Part shown: piece after piece, positions 32,916-43,062 of the stretch
Numbering within the stretch: the first letter of the stretch is position 1
Layout of the letters: every line of letters begins with the position of its first letter
Assembly (NCBI GenBank): GCA_009760885.1
Contig: CM019692.1
Coordinates: forward strand, 59,775,926-59,839,925
DNA length: 64,000 bases
Reading direction: 5' to 3'
Source of the DNA: Achatina immaculata
Taxonomy: Eukaryota; Mollusca; Gastropoda; Stylommatophora; Achatinidae
Position numbers and translations under genes: made by a program
The notes under the pieces: model-generated
The model's input: the letters and a program-made list of their open reading frames with translations, nothing else
What the model was told of the DNA's origin: nothing
The model's database searches: none

Positions 32916-33117
32916 TGATGATTTATGTTATACTTCACATGTAGAACTTTGATCAGTGGTGTCCAATCTAACGTAAGTAAAACTGCCTGCTGTATTATCA
33001 TCTCATTCCTGTTCAAAATCGTTATCTCTATCAGTATCTTTGTGGGTAGTCATCTATGCCTGGTTTTCACTGCTTTTTTTTTTAGGTAGTATGTATGTCC
33101 TGGTGGGTGTAACAGAA
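32916..33117. other. Unassigned spacer
   Basis: Nothing recognised. Confidence 0.3.
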
Positions 33118-33470
33118 TATGTTAACGAATTCAAGAACAATGCAAAGATAAGACAGATGACTGAACAACAACCAGTCTCATGGGTGATCAGGAAAAGGAG
33201 ATGGACATATGTTGGTCACTTGATGAGAAGAAATGATCAGAGGATCCCAAAACAAGCTATCAAGTGGAACACAACAGGCCAAAGAAAAAGAGGCAGACCG
33301 CGTGAAACTCTGAACAGGACATTGTTAAGAGAGGCCAAGTTAACAGGCATAAAATCCTTTGATGAGGTTGAAAGACTCGCCGAAGACAGGAAAAATTGGC
33401 GAACTACTTTGCGAGCCCTATGTGACGCTTAACGGCACGGGAAGGAGATAAGATAAGATAAGAAACAGGG
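33118..33470 (+). mobile_element. LINE family D, 3' fragment
   Basis: Plus strand. Homology begins near 33124 (NEFKNNAKIRQMTEQQPVSW), then RRWTYVGHLMRRNDQRIPKQ, KRGRPRETLNRTLLREAKL, LAEDRKNWRTTLRALCDA and a stop. The 3' end GGCACGGGAAGG is followed by (AGATA)n. The frame is open from 33040 to 33432. Nearly identical in protein to the tail of the copy at 13577-16933. Confidence 0.88.
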
Positions 33471-33882
33471 TGTACAGCCCTACACATGATAATCAAGTAA
33501 CGTCCTTCGTTGGCTGGTTGCACTTCTGGTCATACTAGGTTCTGAGAGTAGACGATCATAGTGGACGATTCGAATTCTTTTTTACCAGATGGTCCAAACG
33601 AAAACATTCCTTCTCTTTCAGTTTTCTCTAACATCGACGGTTTACCCACGATGGTTCGGGTGTCATACTATCTCGTCTAGTCTCTTCTTATCTTACTTAT
33701 TGCTTTTATTCAGTCAATCTCATGTAAGTGCTGACATAGTCTGACAGTGTCCAAGTATGGTACAGAGTGCTGGTCTGAATATTATTTCTGTCTGATCGAT
33801 CTAGGCTTTTTTTCTGGACAAGTGGGTGCTTCATGGTTAAAGTAATTTGGTAAGCCCTTTGGTTTGCCTGCTCTTTTCTTCA

Positions 33883-33916
<34 letters not shown>

Positions 33917-34124
33917 TCCTCCTCTGTGTTGTGTGTGTTTCCATCTGAGGTAAACATGTACCAAGATAACGCTACCTACAGCAGGTAGTACGTTGTTCCT
34001 TCTCTTCTAGGCGGTTATCCTAGGAGTCCATGATTCAAGTCACGGTAATTCTCTTGCTATTTTTATTTTTCTCACTTTTGAAAGTGTTTCACAAATTGGA
34101 AGTTAATCATGCACACTGTACTCA
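33471..34124. other. Unassigned sequence with (CT)n
   Basis: Contains a (CT)n microsatellite at 33886-33913. Nothing else recognised. Confidence 0.4.
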
Positions 34125-34252
34125 ATCACGCCCAGCGTGGAAGTACGGCACAAATATGCGCTAGTGAAGACGTATCTCAGGATTGCCGGCACGGCACACC
34201 ATCCCCTTCCATCAGAGCTGAACTCAGCAAAGGGCAAACTTATCAAGCGAGG

Positions 34253-35107
34253 TTCTCAGTGCTGGCGAGATTCTTCGGCTGCCGCGCGTGGGGTGAAACT
34301 CCTCCCGGCCAAAGAAGAAAATGCGAAAATACGATTATGGTTGCCGTGCGGTGCCTCTGTGAAAAAGGTGATGGAAAGGATAAAGTTAAGTTTAATCGGT
34401 ATGTCCAGTAGTTTCGTGGCAAGAGGTACTCATACCACGGCACCTCTACTCTAGAGGCCGGCTACGTCCTATATAAACCCATATTGGTGAAATATGCATA
34501 AACTGGCTTAACCCAGGGTGAAACTCGATGGCTACACATATTATGGGGCCTCCGCTCTAGAGCCCCGTCACGTCCTATATACACCCATACTGGGATAATA
34601 CGCCTACACCGGGTTAACCCAGGGGTGAAACTTACTAGTGGCGAAGATTCGTCCTCCTGGACAAAAGGTCTGTCCCGGCCACCACCAAGAAGGGTAGCGG
34701 CCACGACCACAAAATGCTGAAATCGGAGACATTGATCCAGTGCAGTCTAGATAGGCAGCCACCTCTCACCTGACGGAGATATATTATATCCAAATCATGT
34801 TGAGGTTTTCCGGTGAGGAAGTATAACGCTGGACTGGATGGGCAACCACCTCTCACCCGGTGGGGATATACTGATATCCAAAACACGTTGAGGTTTTCCA
34901 GTGAGAAATCCAACTCTAGACTAAACTGGTGCAACGAAAACCACAGTGTCAAGCAATGCCGATTCTGTGTCCCACCGAGAATATAGGCCAATGCCCCACG
35001 ATGCTCTGAGCCTCCATCCTAAATGAGACTAACGCGAGAATGACAGGAGTAAACTCAATAGGATCACAGGGCGATCTTGGTGGTAGAAGCGAGCGAAGAA
35101 GAAGAAG
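34253..35107 (+). mobile_element. GMR copy (855 bp) with 11-bp TSD
   Basis: TSDs ATCAAGCGAGG at 34242-34252 and 35108-35118. It starts 8 bp before an M1 boundary (GTGCTGGCGAGATTC), has one M1 module, then M2 and two M3 modules, then the 3' domain with the hairpin region degraded (about 35010-35040), and ends in GAAGAAGAAG. It lies inside the coding frame of the RNase H LINE. Confidence 0.88.
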
Positions 35108-35926
35108 ATCAAGCGAGGGAGACAGTGGATGGTGGAGACAGAAGAGACACTGTCAGCACAGATTCTCTTAGAACTGAAATGGACTAAAGTGTCAAATATG
35201 CAGAATCTAAGGAAGGTTGTGATCCAGCTTGGGCGTGAATGTCGAGTCGGGGCTAGGGGTAAAACAGAGGCCCATGTACAAGAACAGATTAAACATCACT
35301 CCAAACCACATGACCCTCTTCATGGACGGGTCAGTGGCACGAGGCCTAAAAAGTGGATGGGCCTTTATTGCCTACTGTAACGACAAACTGGTTGCGAGTA
35401 AATCAGGATCCTATGCAACCACCACTTTGATCACGAGAATGGAGGCGGAGGCACGTCATAAACAATTTCCTGGTTGGTGGAGCAGGTCGACTCGCATGGG
35501 GTCATTGTAACGGACTTCCAAAGCAAGTTACGGAGAAGCGAGGGACATTTCTTCCGCAGGGAGTGGGTCCAGCTTCTGGCGGGCTCTCGGTTATCCAGTC
35601 TGACGTGGATATACTGCCCGGGTCATGCGGGAGTCAAAAGGAATGAGAAAGAGGACAACCTGCCTGACATGGCATCAATTCAGGACATCATAAGAACGCA
35701 CAACGAGGAGACTGCAAGGGCCACCTTGGATAGGCTGCGTATGGAGGATGACATCGGGTTGAATGACGACAACAACATCAGGAGGATAATCGAACGGGGG
35801 GGGGGGGGGAGGGGAAGTTGGCGTTTTTCTGAACGACGTGGTTTAGGGCACATTATCCACAGCCAGCGCGTGACTGGCTCCATCAGCAGGCGCACGCTTC
35901 AGTTGGTGTTGGAAGGCGGAGCACAT

Positions 35927-36040
35927 ATGGGAATGCCCGGAGTGTGGGAATGTCCGGAGTGTGGGAATGTCCGGAGTGTGGGAATGCTCGGAGTGTGGGA
36001 ATGTCCGGAGTGTGGGAATGCCCGGAGTGTGAAGATGCTA
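35927..36040 (+). repeat. Short tandem encoding CPECG-type motif
   Basis: GTGTGGGAATGTCCGGA (17 bp, with variants) recurs about six times at the end of the RNase H frame, so WECPECGN and related peptides repeat. It is probably slippage expansion of a single Cys-pair codon block after the element died. Confidence 0.7.
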
Positions 36041-36118
36041 GTCTCTGATTACAAGTGCAGGCTACTGTATCACTTTGCTGCTTTATGCCTGAATATTCAT
36101 GCTCAGCGGAGAAAGTAA

Positions 36119-36439
36119 AATAATTTGTCGGATATTACAGTTATATGAAGATGTTATTTGCTGAGGATGAATTCTGCTGTCACTGAAGATGTTGCTTTAA
36201 GATCTCATCTTAACTGCGAACTTCATGTTTTTTTTTTGTTGTTTTTTTTTTGGAAGCTGAAGCAGGGGTGGAGATGCTGAAATAAATAATAATATCAGAT
36301 TCAATAAAGTCTACTCACACCCCGACCCAACACCCCAGAGGGAAACTAAAACAAGAAAGTTTCTCAGCAAAGCCTGGTCACCTTGTGGATATTTACTGGC
36401 TGGACAGTATGTAGCATATGAAAAGCCGGTTACTAGGAG
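36119..36439. other. Unassigned sequence
   Basis: T runs near 36228-36251. Nothing recognised. Confidence 0.35.
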
Positions 36440-37015
36440 AGCACAGAGGGAGAAGGATGTTGTCCTGAAAAATAAAATAAAATAAAAAAAAAACAGAAGC
36501 AGGGAGAAGGATGTTGTCCTGAAAAATAAATAAAAAAAAACAAACAAAAAAAACAAACAAAAGCAGGGAGAAGGATATTGTCCTGAAAAATAAAGAAAAC
36601 AAAAACAGAAACAAAAAAAAAACAAAAGCAAGGAGAACTATGTTGTCCTGAAAAATAAAGAAAACAAAAACAAAACAAGGAGAAGGATGTTGTCCTGAAA
36701 AATAAAAAAATAAAAAAACAAAAGCAAGGAGAAGGATGTTGTCCTGAAAAATAAAAAAAACAACAAAAAAAACACAAGCAGGGAGAAGGATGTTGTCCTG
36801 AAAAATAAAAAAAAAAAACAAAAAAAACACAAGCAGGGAGAAGGATGTTGTCCTGAAAAATAAAAAAATAAAAAAAACACAAGCAGGGAGAAGGATGTTG
36901 TCCTGAAAAATAAAAAAAAAGCAAACAAAAGCAAGGAGAAGGATGCTGTCCTGAAAAATAAAACAAAAACAAAAGCAAGGACGAGGATGTTGTCCTGAAA
37001 ATTTTTTTAAAAAAA
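36440..37015. repeat. 50-65-bp A-rich minisatellite, about 11 units
   Basis: Unit GGAGAAGGATGTTGTCCTGA followed by AAAATAAA and a variable A/C-rich run, then CAAGCA. Length differences are almost all in the A/C run. The Phe-rich frames on the minus strand are artefacts. Confidence 0.92.
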
Positions 37016-37794
37016 GCAATTCCTGCTGGGAGTGCCATCTCTAATATTCATGTTAAACCTCTAAAACACACGCTATGAAGGAAAAAAAGAATTACAAATA
37101 GATCTTCAAATATAAAATTCAAACCAATTAATGAAAGTCGCCATATGGCAGTTTTCTTGCATGATGTCGGCCATAAATACAGCGTGGTGGAGTACACAAG
37201 ACAAGGCCGAAACCAGAATTAATGTTTTTTGTCGGTCTGAAAGATACTTTACTACTAGCCTTTAGACACTGTAAGAAACAGGACAAGTGGAAACTGTCAG
37301 GCCAAAGTGTCTCGCTTAGATGAAGTAGCTTTATTGTTGTATTTTTTTTTTTTTTGTGTATTGCTTTTCTATAAATGTTTTAGTTAATAATGAATGTGAG
37401 AAGGTAATACAGGTTTATTTCATGTAGTTACATTAATCCGTGTGTGGAGTATATGAATAAGAAATATTTTATTTATTTGTTTATTTAATTATTTATTCAT
37501 TTATTCCTCAAGCTTATTATGTTCAATAACAAATACCGAATGCCTATGACTGAGTGAAAGCTGTATGATAAAGGGCAGAATGTTAGACGAGGCTGCGTGC
37601 TCAATTCTTCATTCTTTGAAAATAAAGTTTGTTCGTTCGTTCGAAGTTCAGCCCAAAGAGTATACATTTATGTTCCCTCAGTTTCACAAACAATCGACAA
37701 ACAAAGAATTAAAGTAACGGTTGATTTTGTTTTAATTCTCTTTCAGGTAACGTGTTTTGCCAAGTTTTTGTGAGTTATTTAGGTCTTAGACTAG
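37016..37794. other. Unassigned AT-rich sequence
   Basis: TTTA-rich run at 37466-37506, and GAAAATAAAGTTTGTTCGTTCG near 37618-37640. No gene recognised. Confidence 0.4.
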
Positions 37795-38155
37795 TAGATC
37801 AAGAATATCAAGACCACATTAACAGATCAAGGATATCAAGACCACATTAACAGATCAAGAATATCAAGACCACATTAACAGATCAAGGATATCAAGACCA
37901 CATTAACAGATCAAGAATATCAAGACCACATTAACAGATTAAGGATATCAAGACCACATTAACAGATCAAGAATATCAAGACCACATTAACAGATCAAGG
38001 ATATCAAGACCACATTAACAGATCAAGAATATCAAGACCACATTAACAGATTAAGGATATCAAGACCACATTAACAGATCAAGAATATCAAAACCACATT
38101 AACAGATCAAGGATATCAAGACCACATTAACAGATCAAGAATATCCAGATCACAC
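37795..38155. repeat. 28-bp minisatellite, 13 units, alternating dimer
   Basis: Unit AGATCAAGRATATCAAGACC plus ACATTAAC. Odd units have AAGAATATC and even units AAGGATATC without exception, so the true repeat is a 56-bp dimer. Units 6 and 10 also carry GATTAAGG, giving a 112-bp period. There are no spacers, so it is not CRISPR-like. Confidence 0.95.
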
Positions 38156-38609
38156 TAAGAAGCTATACTTAATCAACCCGCCATGTTTTTTTTTTTTAAC
38201 TAGAAAACAGCGCTCTGTTATATTTAGATATATACTACACCACCTATATATTTTCCAGAGCTGAACAACTCCAAGGAAAATCAAGTTCTGCACTGTGGTA
38301 CCAGCTGCCAAGAGTTTTTAGTTCATATTCATGGGCACATTCCAACAGCACCACTACCAGACTATACTGAGGTTTAATATTTGTGTCTAAAAAACGTCGG
38401 AATAAAAACATGCAGTCTCAATTATTTTATTTGTAATATTGTTTTTTTTTCTCTGAAGTCATCTAGACGGCGGCTCACAATGGAGAAAGAATTTACAACT
38501 CAACTGTAGTATTTCTTGTTTGTGTGTGAGAAAGAGAAGCATACGCCAGAAGTGTCACAGAGTAGTTTATGGATGCCCCAGAACTTTGGACTGACTTGTC
38601 ATGGAAGTA
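38156..38609. other. Unassigned sequence
   Basis: Nothing recognised. Confidence 0.35.
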
Positions 38610-38835
38610 AACAGCAGCGAGGAATTCGAGGCAGAGAAACAGGACTTAGAGAAGTAAACGGTAGTGAAGAATTCGAGGCAGAGAAACAGGACTTGGAGAA
38701 GTAAACGGTAGTGAAGAATTCGAGGCAGAGAAACAGGATGTAGACAAGTAAACAGCAGTGAAGTATTCGAGACAGAGAAACAGGATGTAGAGAAGTAAAC
38801 AGCAGTGAAGAATTCGAGGCAGAGAAATAGGACGT
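38610..38835. repeat. 47-bp minisatellite, about 5 units
   Basis: Unit AGTAAACRGYAGTGAAGAAT followed by TCGAGGCAGAGAAACAGGA, period 47 bp. Confidence 0.9.
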
Positions 38836-39829
38836 GGAGGAAAAAACAAATTCAGAACCAATCCGACAATATTGGCTTGGAAAAAAAGAAAAGCTGCAGA
38901 TATGATTATAGGCACAGTCGAATATACAGAATGAAAACAGCTTGAAAACTGACTGACAGCTAATATCAGTTCTACTGTCAACAGACAAATAATTAAAGGT
39001 GAGTTTTCTTTTCTATTAATTTTTTTTTCAAACCTAGTTTCCTTTGTGTTTCTCGCGCATCATGCGAGTAAAGACCGTGCTGTTAGAACAAGTGCTCAAA
39101 TTAGAACAAGTGCTCAAGCCTTTTTCGGGTGGTGAACCCTATGAGATCGTCACATTATCACTCCCCTTGATATTAAATTTTAAAAAAAAACAATGTAGGA
39201 TATTAAAATTCTACATAATGTAACTTTGTTACGCGTACTCCAGCGTGACACTTCCCGAATGATCGGAGATCTGCGGACTCCTTATTGGGAAGCAGTGCGT
39301 TAGAGAAATAATTAGACGTTCATAATTAGATTCGCAGGACTGGTGCTCACATTCAGTTCATTTGAATTCGATGGTGAATATTTCAATTAAATCAGTGGTG
39401 TCTCTACGTGAACCAAAGTACATCACAGTTCTCCGTGTTTATTTATGCATCATATCTATTTTTTGTTTGTTTTTGACGCGGATCTTGTTAATGATATAAA
39501 TGCACCAAAGCAACCAAACTGAAATTTAGTCAAAAGTGTTTCGATCATCATCATCGTGTTGCTTACTTTTGTTTGATCTTCCTGGAACTGAGATCGTCAA
39601 GTTTCTTCCAGTCACACGGTGAAAATATTCTAGCACAAGCATCATTAGCTAAGCTGTGCTGGATCAGGGACGGCACTGTGGGGGTTCAGTCGTGATGAGC
39701 GGCCGGGACGGTGTCGTTCTTGTTCGCAGTAGGAGAAGGTATGGGATCCGAACAGTCTCCTCATATTTTTTTTTCTTAATAATCAGGCTCGTGACCTCAA
39801 ATTATTTTCCTGATCTGGACCGTCTCATC
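38836..39829. other. Unassigned sequence
   Basis: No gene recognised. A short duplication (TTAGAACAAGTGCTCAA, twice) lies near 39083-39117. Confidence 0.4.
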
Positions 39830-40350
39830 ATACTTTTCCTTTATAACCAGGCTCTTGACGTGGTCTGTCGCATCACACTTTTCCTTTATAACCAGATTCT
39901 TGACGTGGTCTGTCTCATCACACTTTTCCTTTATAACCAGGTTCTTGACGTGGTCTGTCGCATTACACTTTTCCTTTATAACCAGGCTCTTGACGTGGTC
40001 TGTCGCATCACACTTTTCCTTTATAACCAGATTCTTGACATGGTCTATCTCATCACACTTTTCCTTTATAACCAAGCTCTTGACGTAGTCTGTCTCATCA
40101 CACTTTTCCTTTATAACCAAGCTCTTGACGTGGTCTGTCGCATCACACTTTTCCTTTATAACCAAGCTCTTGACGTGGTCTGTCGCATCACACTTTTCCT
40201 TTATAACCAAGCTCTTGACGTGGTCTGTCGCATCACACTTTTCCTTTATAACCAAGCTCTTGACGTGGTCTGTCGCATCACACTTTTCCTTTATAACCAA
40301 GCTCTTGACGTGGTCTGTCGCATTACACCTTTCCTTTATAAACCAGGATC
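39830..40350. repeat. 45-bp minisatellite, about 12 units
   Basis: Unit ACTTTTCCTTTATAACCAAG followed by CTCTTGACGTGGTCTGTC and GCATCAC. Because 45 is a multiple of three, long frames stay open on both strands (15-residue peptide repeats). The three right-hand units are nearly identical and the left units more variable. It lies just upstream of the LINE A copy. Confidence 0.95.
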
Positions 40351-40409
40351 ATGACGTGGTCTGGACTGTCTCATTACATTTTTCATTAGCAATCTGGCTC
40401 GCGAGTGTT

Positions 40410-42085
40410 ACTGTGGTCTTGAATGCAAATGCTACAGAAGAGTTCTTCAAATATCATGGACACAAAAAAAAGAACAAATATATCCATACTACAAGAACAT
40501 AATGTTGAAGAAGGCTTTCTAGTAAAGAGGATTAAAGAGAGGAAACTTAAATATTTTAGACACATTCTTCTTCTTCTTCTTCGTTCACTTCTATCACCAA
40601 AAACCGCACTGTGAACCTACTGAATTCACGCATGTGGTCCTCGTTAGGTCCCGTGGTCCCCTGTGTGGTCCAAAATAGACCACACGAGTTCCACGAAAGG
40701 ACCACAAGGGGTTCAGAGTATCACAGTGCTTTAGCCTGTATTCTTGGTGGGTCTCTGAAGCGGGATTGCGTGACACCGTGGTTTTCATTGCACCAGTTTG
40801 GTCTAGGGTTGGACTTTCTCACCGGAAGACCTCGACGTGTTTGGAATATCAGTGCATCCCCGCTGGGTGAGAGGCGGTAGCCCACCCAGGCCAGAGTTGG
40901 ACTTTCTCACCGGAAAACCTCGACGTGTTTTGAGATACCCGTGTATCACCGCCGGGTGAGAGGTGTTTGCCCATCCAGTCCAGGGTTGGACTTTCTCACC
41001 GGAAAACCTCAGCGTGATTAGGATACGCAGACATCCCCGCCGGGTGAGAGGTGGTTGCCTATCTAGACTTCCCTGGTCCAGTGTCTCCGACTTCAGCATT
41101 TTGCGGTCGTGGCCGCTACCCTTCCTGGTTGTGACCAGGATGGAGCTTTTGTCCAGGAGGACGAATCCTCGCCACTAGTGACTTCTACCCCTGGGTTGAG
41201 CCGGTTTAGGCATTTCCCAGTATGGGTGTGTTTGGGACGGGACCGATCTCTAGGGCAGAGGTACTGTGACATTCATAGCCTTCAAGATTCACCCCTGGTA
41301 TGAGCCGGTTTAGGCAAAATTCACCAGTATGGGTGTTTATCAGGCGTTACCGACCTCTAGAGCGGAGGTGGCATGACATGTCTAGCCATCGAGTTCGACC
41401 CCTGGTGTGTGCCGGTTTAGGCATATTTCACCAGTGTAGGTGTATTTCGGACGTGGGCGGCCTCTAGAGCAGAGGTGCCGTGGTATAGCTCTCGTAGCGA
41501 TACTACTGGACATACCAGGTTAAACTTCACTTTCCACCACCTTTTCCCATCGGCGCCGCACAGCAACCTTTATTTCCGCATTTACTTCCTTAACCGGGAG
41601 GAGCTTCACTCCACGCGCGGCATTTGAAGAGTCTCGCCAGCAGTGTCTTAACCTCTGGGACAAGCCGGTTCATGCATTTCACCCGATATGACTGCACTCA
41701 GGACGTGGCCGACCTCCAGACCAGAGGTGCCGTGATTTGACTGTTTGCTTCGCTTTATTCTTTCAACCACCTTTTCCGCAGTGATGCTGCGCGGCAACCT
41801 CATTTGCAAATTTCTTCATTGGCCGGGAAGAGCACCGCTCCACGCACGGCAGCTGAAGATCTCGCCAACAGCGTTAGACACATTAAACGTCATGATAATC
41901 TAGAGAAGACCATCTTGGAAGGGTACCTAATGGGAAAAAGAAAGAGAGCAAGACCAAGGCGAAGATGGGTGCAAGACATCGTTGATAATCTGCAACGGAT
42001 GCAAAGCAGCAGGGCATCTTGCTTACAATCGAGAAGCCTACATGAGAGCTGTTAGGGAGGCAAAGTTCCGCAAGGGACATGCAAA
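40410..42085 (+). mobile_element. LINE family A, 3' part split by GMR
   Basis: The left part (about 40415-40566) encodes LECKCYRRVLQISW-like sequence, then a frameshift, then RIKERKLKYFRHI. After GMR and the TSD it continues RHIKRHDNLEKTILEGYL, MGKRKRARPRRRWVQDIVDN and the 3' end GCAAGGGACATGCAAATGAC. A (CTGA)n tail follows at 42086-42120. The RT core and endonuclease are missing. Confidence 0.85.
40567..41873 (-). mobile_element. GMR copy (1.31 kb) with 11-bp TSD in LINE A
   Basis: TSDs TTAGACACATT at 40556-40566 and 41874-41884, lying exactly on the codons for the YFGH-type motif of LINE A. (TTC)n tail at the left. Module order is as in the 1860 copy, to which it is very similar, but it begins 4 bp before the outer M1 boundary (CGCTGTTGGCGAG on the minus strand). 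Confidence 0.9.
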
Positions 42086-43062
42086 TGACTGACTGATTGA
42101 TTGACTGACTGACTGACTGTATTTGGCTCGAAGTAACAAAAAAAAAGTAGTCAGTACGCAGCCGTTTATAGCAACAGAGACCAAGTTTAGTGACTCGCAG
42201 TTACTTTCCACTGTACCTTCTAAAGGAATGGATTTGCCATACACAATATAAATCCTTCTAGAATTCACCTCACTTAATCCAGCACACATATAGACCGAAA
42301 TGACCAAAAAAATTTCACTCAGTTTTGTTAAGCGAGGAGAAGGTGTCCCCCTTCAAAGTAGCCTTAGGTTCTTTCTCTTACTTCTCCCTTCCTTTTTCTT
42401 TCCCGCTCTTCATATTCTAAAAACCACTTTCTCCTGAGCTGACCAGTCACGTGGGTTGAGCAGGTCACTGGCTATGTTACTGTAACAACAGGTTAACGTG
42501 TGACAAGCTTCCAATCCCTGGGTGGAGCAAAAAAGGAGGGAAAGCTCCATCTCCATGTGAACCATAGCAATGAGATCTGTCCGTTGACCGGTATTGAGTC
42601 TGTTACTGAAAGTATCAACAGAAAGGTGGGACAGGGTCTTGGCCAGCTATGGTTCGCCGACCCTGAGCCCTCTCATCTGTCCTGTCAGTCTAGTGCAGCT
42701 ATGTTAGCTTCCATTTCTTCAACAGTATCTTCTCCTGCTCATGAAACCACGCCCCGAGGCTTGCACAGTAACCCGACCAGGTCTATAGACTCATCCTAGT
42801 CTCACATTCTCGCTCAAAGTTTGTTACTAGCGAATTAATATTTGATTTTAACTGAAACAAGATACCGTCCCTGAATCATAAAGTTTGTATTTGCGGTAGC
42901 AGGCGGGGAAAGCCCACGTGAAAAACTTCTCAGTGTGTTAATAAAATCCTAGCCAACGTCGCACACCAAAATGGATATAAGAAAAATAAATTATTTCTGC
43001 ATTTGTGAGTAACTTTCCAACATCATAAACAGGTGCAAGTTAACTCAAATTCCACGAAATAA
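41290..43062 (+). repeat. Tandem segmental duplication, unit 1 (1773 bp)
   Basis: Contains the 5' half of GMR (in minus orientation), the TSD, the LINE A 3' end, its (CTGA)n tail and a CR copy. It is directly followed by unit 2. Reading both copies side by side I count about six substitutions and two 1-base homopolymer differences, so about 99.5% identity. Confidence 0.93.
42540..42680 (+). repeat. Core repeat (CR) copy
   Basis: AGCTCCATCTCCATGTGAAC, then GAGTCTGTTACTGAAAGTAT and GGGACAGGGTCTTGGCCAGC, then TATGGTTCGCCGACCCTGAG. An open frame of 99 residues crosses it (42500-42799). It is not a recognised gene and is duplicated only because the segment was. Confidence 0.6.

Larger units (their letters stand above)
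34125..36118 (+). mobile_element. RNase H-bearing LINE fragment, split by GMR
   Basis: The left part (34137-34252) reads VRHKYALVKTYLRIAGTAHH up to KLIKRG, and the frame resumes after the GMR and TSD as RQWMVETEETLSAQ (35113 on). Next comes an RNase H domain in two frames: FMDGSVARGLKSGWAF and MEAEA (frame ending at 35510), then VTDFQSKL, TWIYCPGHAGVKRNE and EDNL (35474-36118). The DGS, E, TD and NE-D positions match the catalytic acidic residues of RNase H1-type domains in Jockey/I-group LINEs. No RT core is visible. The frameshift and GMR insertion make it inactive. Confidence 0.7.

Noticed and set aside
36393..37038. Phe-rich 200-residue membrane-like proteins
   Set aside because: Shadow of the A-rich minisatellite on the opposite strand, open in several frames.
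37795..38155. CRISPR-like array
   Set aside because: The 28-bp units are strictly contiguous without unique spacers, and the window is eukaryotic. The same applies to the 23-, 35- and 37-bp arrays.
39656..40354. 232-residue and antisense 167-residue open frames with 15-residue repeats
   Set aside because: Both follow from the 45-bp minisatellite period being a multiple of three. No start context, no domain, and both strands are equally open.
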